This document shows, in pieces, positions 15,686-23,685 of a DNA stretch of 64,000 nucleotides. Each line of letters begins with the position of its first letter. Within the stretch, counting starts at the first letter, position 1. Location: positions 22,276 through 86,275 of the forward strand of contig BRXU01000086.1 in assembly GCA_030267565.1 (NCBI GenBank). The letters run 5' to 3'. Both the position numbers and the translations under genes were made by a program. The DNA comes from Pleodorina starrii (Eukaryota; Chlorophyta; Chlorophyceae; Chlamydomonadales; Volvocaceae). The notes below the pieces were generated by a model. That model worked only from the letters and a program-made list of their open reading frames with translations, was not told the DNA's origin and made no database searches.

Positions 15686-16312
15686 CGGTGGCAGGGATGT
15701 GCCTCGCCTTTCGGGCTTCCCCTCCGCTACGGGGGCGGATCTCAGTCCAGACAGAGACCCGAAACTGTGCCCTTGTGTCGCGTAGCACTTAAATGCGGCA
15801 TACGAAACTCAATAAAATCAATGGAGCAGCTTTGCCATCAAAGGCGGTATCTTGCCGTTAAATTCGACATTCTTGCCATTAAAACTGACACAAGGTGCGC
15901 GGAGTTGGACGGTTGGCAGCGATGGAAGGTGATGACGAAGACTTTGGCGATGCATGGGATTAGACGCTGCCCGCTGCAGTCTACCGTATTATCGTGCGGA
16001 ACAGGAGAAGACTTCCGCGAGCTGGCGCCTGAGTATTATATTTAAGGGAAACAAACGCCGCCCAATGCGTCGTGTGCCGGAATTAAGGACAACGCGACAC
16101 CTACCGATGCTTCGGATGCGAAGATCTGATTTGGTGCCTCGCCCGCCGGGTCTTGCCGCTGCGGGCGGAGCAATATGATGACCAAACTGCCGCGTTCCCA
16201 CCTCCAAGGACCCTTCCCTACTTTGGTCAGGTCACCCCGTCCCAGATCAGGCCTGGCATGGCGGTTTGCTATGCCCCCTGAGCACTAAACCGTATGGAAC
16301 TGGAACTATCGG
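15686..16312. other. Gene-poor stretch containing three direct repeats
   Basis: No gene is recognised. Three TTGCC(A/G)T-(C/T)AAA words begin at 15832, 15852 and 15873, that is 20-21 bp apart on the same face of the helix, which could be a regulator-binding array. Confidence 0.4.
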
Positions 16313-16816
16313 TTAACTTTCCTTGTCAGTGGCACGATCCGGTGCTCCGAACAGCCGTGTCCCCACACCCACAGACTCTGCCAGCACCATGGTCAGATCT
16401 TCCTGCCCAAGATCGGGCCTTGCATGGCGGCTGAGAAAACAGAACATTCCAAAGACGCTGCCATCGGCCCGCCTGACCGGCACGGACAGATGGCTGCCGA
16501 TCGGGATCATCTGCGTGATCGGCAAATCAGTCGCTATGGCGTGCTGACTGGTATCGGTGATCAAGCTGGGCAGACCGCCATCCAGGATGTGTTTGCAGTA
16601 GACTTCCCTCAGATCCATGCTCTGGCTCGGGCGGATCATCGCCTCGAGGCCAGGGGCACTGACCGCTCGAAATACCGCCCGTTCCTGTACGAATTCGGAG
16701 AGATAGGCGACTTCCATCCCCAGTGTCTCGCGCACGGTATCAAGTGCATTTTGAATTGCAGCACTATCGGCCGGGCTGGCGGAGAGAGCGGACTGTGGGA
16801 TGGACTCTTGTGGCAT
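16313..16816 (-). CDS. GAF-domain protein, possibly truncated
   Basis: This is a protein of about 167 residues that is essentially a single GAF sensory domain. AIQNALDTVRETLGMEVAYLSEF opens it, VYCKHILDGGLPSLITDT lies in the middle, and the core ends HLSVPVRRADGSVFGMFCFLS. This wording is typical of GAF domains that precede EAL or GGDEF output domains in c-di-GMP enzymes, but the frame stops shortly after the GAF, so the output domain may have been lost. The start at 16816 follows GAGGATCGCC. The ligand cannot be told from sequence. Confidence 0.72.
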   Translation of the reverse strand: MPQESIPQSALSASPADSAAIQNALDTVRETLGMEVAYLSEFVQERAVFRAVSAPGLEAMIRPSQSMDLREVYCKHILDGGLPSLITDTSQHAIATDLPITQMIPIGSHLSVPVRRADGSVFGMFCFLSRHARPDLGQEDLTMVLAESVGVGTRLFGAPDRATDKES

Positions 16817-16828
16817 GGCGATCCTCAA

Positions 16829-17635
16829 GATGAGTGTTACAAGTCCATCATATGTGAAGCGCGCAACTTCATCGTACGCAAAGCATGACGCATTCTATGT
16901 ATCAAAAGACACGTCGCCACGGGGGCGTATTGCGACGGATAACAAGTTTCAGGCAGCAATCTTGCGTCCCGCCATCACGCCCAAGTGCAATGCTTCATCA
17001 CAGAGACATGATGAACAGGATGTGTCTGGCAGTGTCAGGCCGCCGATAAGGGGCGTAGAGGCATAGCAGATCGTCTGTTCGCATAGGGGCTCGACAGCCT
17101 TCTTCCGAAATTTGCTGAGCCCGCACTGCCAATGGGTAATTGGAATTGGCTCAGGACAGCGACCAACTCGTTGGAGTACTGCCGAAGAGTACCGGCCGTT
17201 GTAGTCTTCTGCTCTGCTACGGCGGCTTTGTGATGGGTCACGTGATCAAGGAGGGTCACGCCGGCACTGATCTCCTCCAGACCGATGAGCAACTCCCCGG
17301 AAATAGCAAAGTGACGAAAGCTACGATCTGACGCCTGCTGGTCTTCAAGGACGAGGATATCGGAACAGCTGACTGTCAGCATGGCGCCAGTTGTGGCCGG
17401 TTTTGTCGTGTGGCGGAGCTGACCCGCGACTGTTTCTACCCTGCGCGTGCAGTCGGGCTGGCGCTTGAGGCCCGCGTCGTGGCAGGGCGCACCGGTGGCA
17501 GCGTAGATCTCCTGTTCGAAGGTAGCGTCACTAAGCGTCAAATGATCGCCAATAAAGGCTAAACCCTCAGCAGAGACTTCTGGCTGCGTTGCTCACGCGG
17601 CCAGTGCAAGGGCCCCTGCGTAAGACAGGGTCAGG
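16829..17635. other. Stretch with only an uncertain open frame
   Basis: A 168-codon minus-strand frame (17035-17541) and several others occur, but none shows a motif, signal peptide or good ribosome-binding site. I do not call a gene here. Confidence 0.4.
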
Positions 17636-17773
17636 CTAAGCCTTTTTATCCCGCCTCAGAAGATGTTTCACCAGCGCCATAATGGCCAGCGTAAGTACCA
17701 CCACCACGAGCAGCATGAACAGCCCGCATGCCAGCATCATCGTTCCCATTCCTGGACCCTCCATCATTCCCAT
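17636..17773 (-). CDS. 45-residue single-span membrane protein
   Basis: This short frame begins MGMMEGPGMGTMMLACG, continues with one strongly hydrophobic span (LFMLLVVVVLTLAIMALV) and ends with a basic tail (KHLLRRDKKA). The Met-rich N-terminus followed by a span is common among small proteins near copper genes. It lies 80 bp downstream of the SCO1 gene on the same strand. No clear Shine-Dalgarno sequence is visible, but the composition and position favour a real gene. Confidence 0.55.
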   Translation of the reverse strand: MGMMEGPGMGTMMLACGLFMLLVVVVLTLAIMALVKHLLRRDKKA

Positions 17774-17851
17774 GCACTCACTAGCTGCAGTAAAAGGCGA
17801 TGCCCCACTCGCGGAATGCCTTACGCTGACACAATCGGATTTTGCGTTTTT

Positions 17852-18454
17852 CTATTTAATGATACGAGTTATTTTCGGGACCGCATAACGAGGGTCCTCA
17901 TGATAGTCGATGATGTTGGCAAAACGACCATCGGCATCAAACAAGAACACGCCTGCAGTGTGATCCATTGTATAATCACCCTCCTCTGCGGGCACCTTTC
18001 TGTATGTGGCCCGAAATCCCTCCGCAGCCGCCTCAATCTGGGGCAGGGGGCCCGTCAGCCCCGTTATGCGGGGATCGAAATTAGACAGGTAGTCGTCGAG
18101 CACTTCCGGTGTGTCACGTTCCGGATCCACTGAAATCAGAACCGTATTCATCTGGTCCGCTTGGGGCCCGAGGGCCTCAAGCCAGCCGGAGATGTCACTG
18201 AGCGTGGTGGGGCAAATATCCGGACACCAGGTGAAACCGAAGAACACCATTGTCGGGCGACCCAGCCAGTCCTGTGGCTCGACCGTTTTTCCATTCTGAT
18301 CCATCAGCGTGAATGACATGCGATCGATCGAGAGGGGCAGAACGCCCGCAGCGTCCTGTGCCCGATCACGCGTTTGCCACCAGCCAACAGACAGCATGAA
18401 CACCACCGCAGCCCCCGCCATGGCAACACCGCGCAGCAGGGTTGCCGATCTCAT
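17852..18454 (-). CDS. SCO1/SenC-family copper chaperone (first copy)
   Basis: This is a 200-residue protein with an N-terminal membrane anchor (residues 8-25) and a thioredoxin-like periplasmic domain. The copper ligands are present: FFGFTWCPDICPTTLSD holds the CxxxC pair and TMDHTAGVFLF the distal His. SCO proteins deliver copper to the CuA site of cytochrome oxidase or act in copper handling. The start overlaps the stop of the PCuAC gene by 4 bp, so the SCO-PCuAC-SCO set is one operon. Confidence 0.9.
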   Translation of the reverse strand: MRSATLLRGVAMAGAAVVFMLSVGWWQTRDRAQDAAGVLPLSIDRMSFTLMDQNGKTVEPQDWLGRPTMVFFGFTWCPDICPTTLSDISGWLEALGPQADQMNTVLISVDPERDTPEVLDDYLSNFDPRITGLTGPLPQIEAAAEGFRATYRKVPAEEGDYTMDHTAGVFLFDADGRFANIIDYHEDPRYAVPKITRIIK

Positions 18455-18924
18455 TCGTCGGGTGATGTGCAGGTCGGCTCGCTCGCGCCGATATTCTGGA
18501 CGGTGACGGGAATGGTCACCTCACCGGCATCGCGAAACGTCAGTGTCACAGGGAATGTCTCGCCCTCTTCCAGAACTTGGGTCAAATCCATCAGCATGGC
18601 GTGATAGCCCCCTGGTTCCAGCGCGACCTGACCCCCTGCGGGGACCGGAACCTCCATCGCATGGGGCATCGAGGCGATCCCGTCGGTCATGACCGTCTGG
18701 TGCAGCATGGGCATATCTGCTGCAGGTGTGGTGATGGACATCAATGCATCATCTGCCGTGCCGGAATTTCGGATGGTCAGATAGACCACGCCGGGCCGCG
18801 CTGTGCCAATGGAGGCACGGGACCAGGCCCGAGAGACCTCCAACGGACCGGTTGTCACGGTTTCGCAGGCCAGGGCAGGGCCCGCGGCGGCGATCAGGGC
18901 GAGGGTGGTAAAGATGCGTTTCAT
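18451..18924 (-). CDS. PCuAC-type periplasmic copper chaperone
   Basis: This protein of about 157 residues has a signal peptide (MKRIFTTLALIAAAGPALA) and a DUF461 cupredoxin-like fold. The Cu(I) motif of spaced His and Met residues is visible in MPMLHQTVMTDGIASMPHAM and GGYHAMLMDL. PCuAC works with SCO proteins in copper delivery to heme-copper oxidases. It lies between two SCO genes with 4-bp overlaps. An alternative GTG start at 18933 overlaps the upstream stop. Confidence 0.88.
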   Translation of the reverse strand: MKRIFTTLALIAAAGPALACETVTTGPLEVSRAWSRASIGTARPGVVYLTIRNSGTADDALMSITTPAADMPMLHQTVMTDGIASMPHAMEVPVPAGGQVALEPGGYHAMLMDLTQVLEEGETFPVTLTFRDAGEVTIPVTVQNIGASEPTCTSPDE

Positions 18925-18929
18925 GTGGG

Positions 18930-19523
18930 TCACAATCTGGCTTGAAGGTCGGCGACGATTTCGGATGCGGGCGTGCCGTAGGTGAACTGGCCAAGCCAGT
19001 CTCCCTCGGGGCTGATCAGGTAAAGGCCAGGGCTGTGGGACATGGCATACCCATCAAGAGCCTCCAAATTGGCTTCGCGCTCGTAATAGATGCGAAAACT
19101 GTCCGCCGCAGCGCGGGTTTGTGCCGCATCTCCGGCAAGGCCCAGGATTGAGGGATGAAACGCCTCGGTATACTCGGCAAGACCCATTTCCCGGTCGCGC
19201 TCGGGGTCGATCGAGATGAACAGTGGCTGCACCTCGCCTGCCTGATCACCCAGATCGTCCATGACCTGAGCCACCTCGGCCAAGGTGGTCGGGCAGATAT
19301 CAGGGCAGTTCGTGAACCCGAAAAATACCAGAAGATGCTTGCCCTCGAAATCGGCCGGGGTGCGCAGGCGTCCCCCCGCGTCGGGTAGGCTGAAGGTTGG
19401 ACGAAACGCCGCCTGAGCGATCGGTTCGGGGCTGCGGTCGACGAGCAGAAAGGCCGCGCCCATAGCCACCAGAGCCACGGCAACAGCCGCCCAGAGAAAT
19501 TTTTGAAGCGTGGTCAGCCGCAT
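18930..19523 (-). CDS. SCO1/SenC-family copper chaperone (second copy)
   Basis: This is a protein of about 197 residues with an N-terminal anchor (LQKFLWAAVAVALVAMGAAF) and a SCO domain carrying FFGFTNCPDICPTTLAE (CxxxC) and AMSHSPGLYLI (the His). Compared with the first copy, the Trp before the first Cys is Asn. It is the first gene of the three-gene operon. Two different SCO proteins around one PCuAC suggest separate partners or redundancy under copper stress. Confidence 0.88.
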   Translation of the reverse strand: MRLTTLQKFLWAAVAVALVAMGAAFLLVDRSPEPIAQAAFRPTFSLPDAGGRLRTPADFEGKHLLVFFGFTNCPDICPTTLAEVAQVMDDLGDQAGEVQPLFISIDPERDREMGLAEYTEAFHPSILGLAGDAAQTRAAADSFRIYYEREANLEALDGYAMSHSPGLYLISPEGDWLGQFTYGTPASEIVADLQARL

Positions 19524-19620
19524 GTTGCCTGCATCCGTGATCGTTTCCCGAGGCCTAAAGCCTCTAGCCACATGAGCTTCAAGCAAGAAAGCCTGCCGTC
19601 ACGCATTGGTGACACCAAAG

Positions 19621-20940
19621 TCAGCCCAGAACTGTCGCCAACAGGTTCACGTTCAGCACGATGATGATGACGGCGATCAGGGCGCATAGGCCGGTCAACC
19701 AGCGCGGGGATACCATCGGCCCCATCTTGGCGCGGCTGGCGGTAAACATCACCAGCGGAACAATCGCAAAAGGCAGCTGGAAGGACAGCACGACCTGACT
19801 GAGGATCAGAAGCTGACCTGTGCCTTCACTGCCATACACCAGAATTACTGCAGTTGCCGGCAGAATGGCAAAGCCTCGGGTTATCAGGCGCCGCTGCCAT
19901 GGTTTAAGGCGCAGCTTGATGAAGCCTTCCATGACAATCTGGCCAGCCATGGTCGCCGTTACGGTCGAATTCAGTCCTGAACACAGCAGCGCCAGACCAA
20001 ACAGCACTGGTGCAATCTCGGAACCAAGCAACGGTGCCAGCAGCAGATGCGCCTTGTCGATTTCGGTCACTTCAGTTTCCCCGACAGTGTAGAACGCAGC
20101 AGCGGCCAAAATGAGGATCGCGCAATTGATCAGCAGCGCGAACATCAGTGCGACGGTCGAATCCCAGGTGGCCAATCGCAGGGCCTCCCGTTTCGAGGGC
20201 AGATCGAGGCCATAGGCACGGGTCTGCACGATCCCGGAATGCAGATACAGGTTGTGGGGCATCACTGTCGCGCCGATGATGCCAAGCGCAAGATACAGCA
20301 TGTCGGGATTGCCGATGATCTCCCGGCTTGGCGCAAACCCTGCGATCACCGCGCCCCATTCGGGGTCGGCCTGCGCGATCAGGACCGCAAAACAGGCGGT
20401 GATCGTTGCCAGCATCGCAATGATGAAGGCCTCGACCCACCGGAAGCCCTTGTTCTGAAGCCACAGGATCAGGAATACGTCAGCAGCGGTGATGAAGATC
20501 CCGATTTCGAGGGGGATGCCGAAGAGGAGATTTAAGCCGATGGCGGTACCGATCACCTCAGCCAGATCGGTGGCGATGATTGCCAGTTCGGCAAAGATCC
20601 ACAGCGGAAACGACAGCCATTTTGGATAAGCGTCATGGCATGCCTGGGCCAGGTCCCGCCCCGACGCCACTGCCAGCCGCGCACATAATGACTGCAGGAG
20701 AATTGCCATGACATTGGACAACAGCGCCACGAACAGCAGCGTGTAGCCAAATGCGGCGCCGCCCGCCAACGAGGTCGCCCAGTTGCCGGGGTCCATATAT
20801 CCGACGGCGACCAGGTAGCCGGGCCCGACGGAGGATAGAAAGCGCCGGAAACGCGTCGTGCCGCCGCCAACGGCGATCGTGCGGAACACTTCCGACAGGG
20901 AAGGGGTGTCGCGCTCTTGGCGCCACGCGGAACGGGACAT
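19621..20940 (-). CDS. mntH: NRAMP-family Mn2+/H+ symporter
   Basis: This is a protein of about 439 residues with 11-12 membrane segments. The metal-site motifs are intact: [10 protein letters not shown] in the first span and [13 protein letters not shown] in the sixth. It imports Mn2+ (and Fe2+) with protons. I chose the ATG at 20940 because an AGAAGG lies upstream and because the longer frame to 20985 would begin inside the palindrome thought to be the MntR operator. mntR is divergent. Confidence 0.92.
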   Translation of the reverse strand: MSRSAWRQERDTPSLSEVFRTIAVGGGTTRFRRFLSSVGPGYLVAVGYMDPGNWATSLAGGAAFGYTLLFVALLSNVMAILLQSLCARLAVASGRDLAQACHDAYPKWLSFPLWIFAELAIIATDLAEVIGTAIGLNLLFGIPLEIGIFITAADVFLILWLQNKGFRWVEAFIIAMLATITACFAVLIAQADPEWGAVIAGFAPSREIIGNPDMLYLALGIIGATVMPHNLYLHSGIVQTRAYGLDLPSKREALRLATWDSTVALMFALLINCAILILAAAAFYTVGETEVTEIDKAHLLLAPLLGSEIAPVLFGLALLCSGLNSTVTATMAGQIVMEGFIKLRLKPWQRRLITRGFAILPATAVILVYGSEGTGQLLILSQVVLSFQLPFAIVPLVMFTASRAKMGPMVSPRWLTGLCALIAVIIIVLNVNLLATVLG

Positions 20941-20967
20941 TCGGCGCAACCTTCTTTGAAAGGAAAA

Positions 20968-20983
20968 GTTAGCTGTGGCTAAC
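20968..20983. promoter_or_regulatory. Palindrome in the mntH-mntR gap (likely MntR operator)
   Basis: GTTAGC-TGTG-GCTAAC is a perfect inverted repeat in the short gap between the divergent mntH and mntR genes. Its position fits manganese-dependent repression of mntH. Confidence 0.65.
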
Positions 20984-21033
20984 AATCTACCCGTTGGCTT
21001 TACCCGTCAATCGATAAGTGCGACACTTGCGAG

Positions 21034-21486
21034 ATGACCGCAGACAATCATGCCACCGCAACCGCCAGCGATACTGTGCATCCGGACAATCGGGCAGAGG
21101 CCTTTCATGGCGTCCGTGCTGCCCGGCGCAACGAGTTGGCCGAAGACTACGTTGAACTGATCGCAGAGCTGATCCATGAACAGGGTGAAGCCCGGCCGGT
21201 GGATATCGCGGCACGATTGGGGGTGCGCGCGCCGACGGTCACCAAGGCCCTGGATCGCCTGGCCCGTGAGGGGCTGATCACCCGCGAGCGATACAGGTCC
21301 GTCTTTCTGACAGAAGAGGGACGACGACTGGCACTGGAATGCCGCCGCCGCCATGCCATTGTGCTGCGGTTCCTGATCCGCCTCGGCCTGGATGCCGAGA
21401 CGGCGGAACGAGATGCCGAAGGGATCGAGCATCACGTCAGTGAGCGCACACTGGCCTTGTTCGCGGCCTACGCCGATCGGGCCTAG
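21034..21486 (+). CDS. mntR: DtxR/MntR-family manganese-responsive regulator
   Basis: This 150-residue protein has an N-terminal winged helix (EDYVELIAELIHEQGEARPV, then RLGVRAPTVTKALDRLAREG) and a helical dimerisation and metal-binding region (RRRHAIVLRFLIRLGLD and AEGIEHHVSERTL). The His and Glu residues in HHVSE are typical metal ligands. It lacks an SH3-like third domain, as in MntR. It is divergent from mntH with an inverted repeat between, so it most likely represses that transporter when Mn2+ is ample. Confidence 0.9.
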   Translation: MTADNHATATASDTVHPDNRAEAFHGVRAARRNELAEDYVELIAELIHEQGEARPVDIAARLGVRAPTVTKALDRLAREGLITRERYRSVFLTEEGRRLALECRRRHAIVLRFLIRLGLDAETAERDAEGIEHHVSERTLALFAAYADRA

Positions 21487-21495
21487 GCCGCCCGG

Positions 21496-22155
21496 TCAGG
21501 ATGCCTCCACGGCACTGCGCACATCCGCAAGCAGGCTGTCCATGCTGATATCCCTCATCTGGCGACCATTGAGAAAGAAGGTCGGTGTCTGGCGTACACC
21601 GATCGCCGCGATATCGGCCGCGTCCTGATTGAGGATGCCGACGATATCGGGGGACAGACGGGCTGTCTGCGCCTTTTCCATATCCAGACCGGCCGCAGCC
21701 GCAATTTGCCATGCAAGGTCCATTCGCGGTGCGCCATGGACAGCCCATTCCGGCTGCCGTTCCAACAGCGCATCGAGGACAGGCTCGAACTTGTCCTGCA
21801 TGCGCGCAGTCTCCAGGATGCGGACCGCCTCGTCGGACCCCTCGTGAAACACCGCATAGCGCATCACGACGCGGACCTGATCGGGAAACTGCTCGCGGAT
21901 GTCCTGAACGACCGGATGAAAGGCGCGGCAAGCCTCACAAGATGGATCGAAGAACTCGACCAGCGTTACCGGGGCGTCTTCTGGTCCAAAGCTGGGCGCG
22001 TGACCGCGGACCAGCATGTCTGTTTCCACAGCCGGGGCAGCAGCGGCCAGAGTGTCCGCTTCGGCCTGACGATTGCGCGTCAGCACGAGCGCGCCGCCGG
22101 CAAAGGCGGCAATCCCGATGGCAGATGTTCCGATGAGCACGGTGCGGCGGTTCAT
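21496..22155 (-). CDS. DsbA/BdbD-like thiol oxidoreductase
   Basis: This is a protein of about 219 residues with a signal-anchor sequence (MNRRTVLIGTSAIGIAAFAG). The thioredoxin-like domain has FFDPSCEACRAFHP (CxxC active site) and the cis-Pro loop VRQTPTFFLNGR. It inserts disulfide bonds into exported proteins, with the DsbB-like protein encoded just upstream as its oxidase. The start overlaps that gene's stop by 4 bp. It is the last gene of the metal-ATPase operon. Confidence 0.88.
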   Translation of the reverse strand: MNRRTVLIGTSAIGIAAFAGGALVLTRNRQAEADTLAAAAPAVETDMLVRGHAPSFGPEDAPVTLVEFFDPSCEACRAFHPVVQDIREQFPDQVRVVMRYAVFHEGSDEAVRILETARMQDKFEPVLDALLERQPEWAVHGAPRMDLAWQIAAAAGLDMEKAQTARLSPDIVGILNQDAADIAAIGVRQTPTFFLNGRQMRDISMDSLLADVRSAVEAS

Positions 22156-22589
22156 GGGCGTTTTCCTTTCGACAAGATGAGGCAGGCCAGAACGGCTGCA
22201 AAGGCGGCGAATGCAAGATAGGGGATGGGCAGGCTCAGGATCGTCTGTGCCTGGTCGGTGCAGGACGGGCCGTCCTTGGTGCAAGGCGCGATGCTCTGCG
22301 GGATCAGGCCGGCATAGAGGCCGGAATGCCAGCCGGAAAGGACCAGCCCGGCCAGCGCCAGCGGCAATCCGTAGAGACGTGCCAGACCGTCACCGCGCCA
22401 CAGCGAGATGGCCAGGACAGGAACCAGCGGAAACATGGCAATGCGCTGGTACCAGCACAGGGTGCAGGGCATCTGCCCCAATACCTCGCCGATGAACAGC
22501 GCGCCGAGCGTAGCCGCGAGTGCGACCAGAAAGGCAGTTGATATTGCGATATCATTCCGGGACAGGCCCCGGGGGTCAGGTGCGGTCAA
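22152..22589 (-). CDS. DsbB-like quinone-dependent disulfide oxidase
   Basis: This is a 145-residue protein with four hydrophobic spans. The N-proximal Cys pair lies in QMPCTLCWYQRIAMFP and the second pair in APCTKDGPSCTDQA, the DsbB layout. It reoxidises the DsbA-like partner and passes electrons to quinone. It overlaps lspA by 14 bp upstream and the DsbA gene by 4 bp downstream. The reason a disulfide system travels with a metal ATPase is not evident; protection of cysteines from Cd or Zn is possible. Confidence 0.88.
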   Translation of the reverse strand: MTAPDPRGLSRNDIAISTAFLVALAATLGALFIGEVLGQMPCTLCWYQRIAMFPLVPVLAISLWRGDGLARLYGLPLALAGLVLSGWHSGLYAGLIPQSIAPCTKDGPSCTDQAQTILSLPIPYLAFAAFAAVLACLILSKGKRP

Positions 22590-23061
22590 AAGAGAGTTCC
22601 TTCGAGCGGGAGGGACGGAGCATGGCTGTCAGCACAAGCAAGGCGCCGAGGCTGATCGCGATGTCGGCCCCGTTAAAGGTCGGCCAGTGCCAATCACGCC
22701 AGTAGACATCCAGAAAATCGGTCACGGCACCTTGCCGCAGGCGGTCGATGATATTGCCCACAGCACCCCCCACGATCAGCGCGAGGCCTATGCCTTCGCG
22801 CCTCGTGTCCGCCCGAAAGGCCATTCCCGCAAAGATGATCGCCAGGGCACCCGTCAGGGCAACCATCAGCAAGGGACGACCTGCCATAAAGTCCGACATC
22901 ATGCCGAAACTCGCCCCCTCGTTGAAACCAAGTGTCAGATTGAAGCCGGGAGCGAAGGCATGAACTTCCCCGGGAGACAAACTCCGCAGGACCGCGAGCT
23001 TGGTGATCTGATCGGCAGCCGCAGTGGCGACGATCATCGCCAGGATCAGGAGCGTCTTCAT
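22576..23061 (-). CDS. lspA: Lipoprotein signal peptidase (SPase II)
   Basis: This is a 161-residue membrane protease that cuts prolipoprotein signal peptides. Both catalytic aspartate regions are visible: GGAVGNIIDRLRQGAVTDFLD. ADQITKLAVL near the N-terminus is the other family signature. The start at 23061 overlaps the upstream methyltransferase stop by 4 bp. Plasmid-borne lspA beside cadA/zntA-type ATPases is a recurring arrangement, as in some mercury and lead clusters. Confidence 0.9.
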   Translation of the reverse strand: MKTLLILAMIVATAAADQITKLAVLRSLSPGEVHAFAPGFNLTLGFNEGASFGMMSDFMAGRPLLMVALTGALAIIFAGMAFRADTRREGIGLALIVGGAVGNIIDRLRQGAVTDFLDVYWRDWHWPTFNGADIAISLGALLVLTAMLRPSRSKELSFDRT

Positions 23062-23678
23062 TGCAGTGACCTTTCCCGGATGCCGATCCAGCGCGGAACC
23101 GACTGGCAATAAATGTCGTAAGCAGGGCCTAGCGTCCGCCGCAATTCACGTTCTTCTGTGCGGACCTGAACAAGCGCCGAGCCTGCAAACAGCAGGACCC
23201 CAAAAATTGCCGGGATGGAGGGCACGGCCAGAGCGGTTCCGAGCAGCAACATGAGCTGACCCACAAAAACGGGGTTGCGGCTGAAACCGAACAATCCAGC
23301 CGTGACAAGTGCGCCGGTCGCCCCCTCGGCCACCCCGATCCGCCATGACGCAGCCATCGACATCTGGGCGGCAAATGCCAGCATCGCACCCAGGCTGGCC
23401 ATGAACAGTCCCACCAGACCGATCCACACAGAATTCTGGAAGGACCGCAGGGGATCAAGATCGCCCATGCTCGGCATGAGACGCCATGCCAGCGACCCAA
23501 GGAGGGCCAGAGCGAACGCAGCTCGGAAGCCTAGCGCTGCAAGACGGTCGCCGCCCGTGGCGAGACGGAACAACCAGACCGGACGATGCGCCTCCCGGGC
23601 ATTGATCGCAGATCCCCAGAAGAACAGGGCCAGATAGGCGCCAAGAAGAACCAGCGCTGCACTGCCCATTCCAGTCAT
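23058..23678 (-). CDS. Isoprenylcysteine-methyltransferase-like membrane protein
   Basis: This 206-residue protein has five or so membrane spans. The C-terminal third carries the family signature: GLFGFSRNPVFVGQLMLLLG and EERELRRTLGPAYDIYCQSV, the S-adenosylmethionine-binding pattern of ICMT/PEMT-type enzymes. Bacterial members with this context are often annotated as metal-cluster methyltransferases of unknown substrate. It starts 7 bp after the ATPase stop and overlaps lspA. Confidence 0.8.
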   Translation of the reverse strand: MTGMGSAALVLLGAYLALFFWGSAINAREAHRPVWLFRLATGGDRLAALGFRAAFALALLGSLAWRLMPSMGDLDPLRSFQNSVWIGLVGLFMASLGAMLAFAAQMSMAASWRIGVAEGATGALVTAGLFGFSRNPVFVGQLMLLLGTALAVPSIPAIFGVLLFAGSALVQVRTEERELRRTLGPAYDIYCQSVPRWIGIRERSLQ

Positions 23679-23685
23679 TATCGCC

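Noticed and set aside
17035..17541. 168-codon minus-strand frame as a gene
   Set aside because: No motif, no ribosome-binding site and unusual residue composition; left as uncertain sequence.
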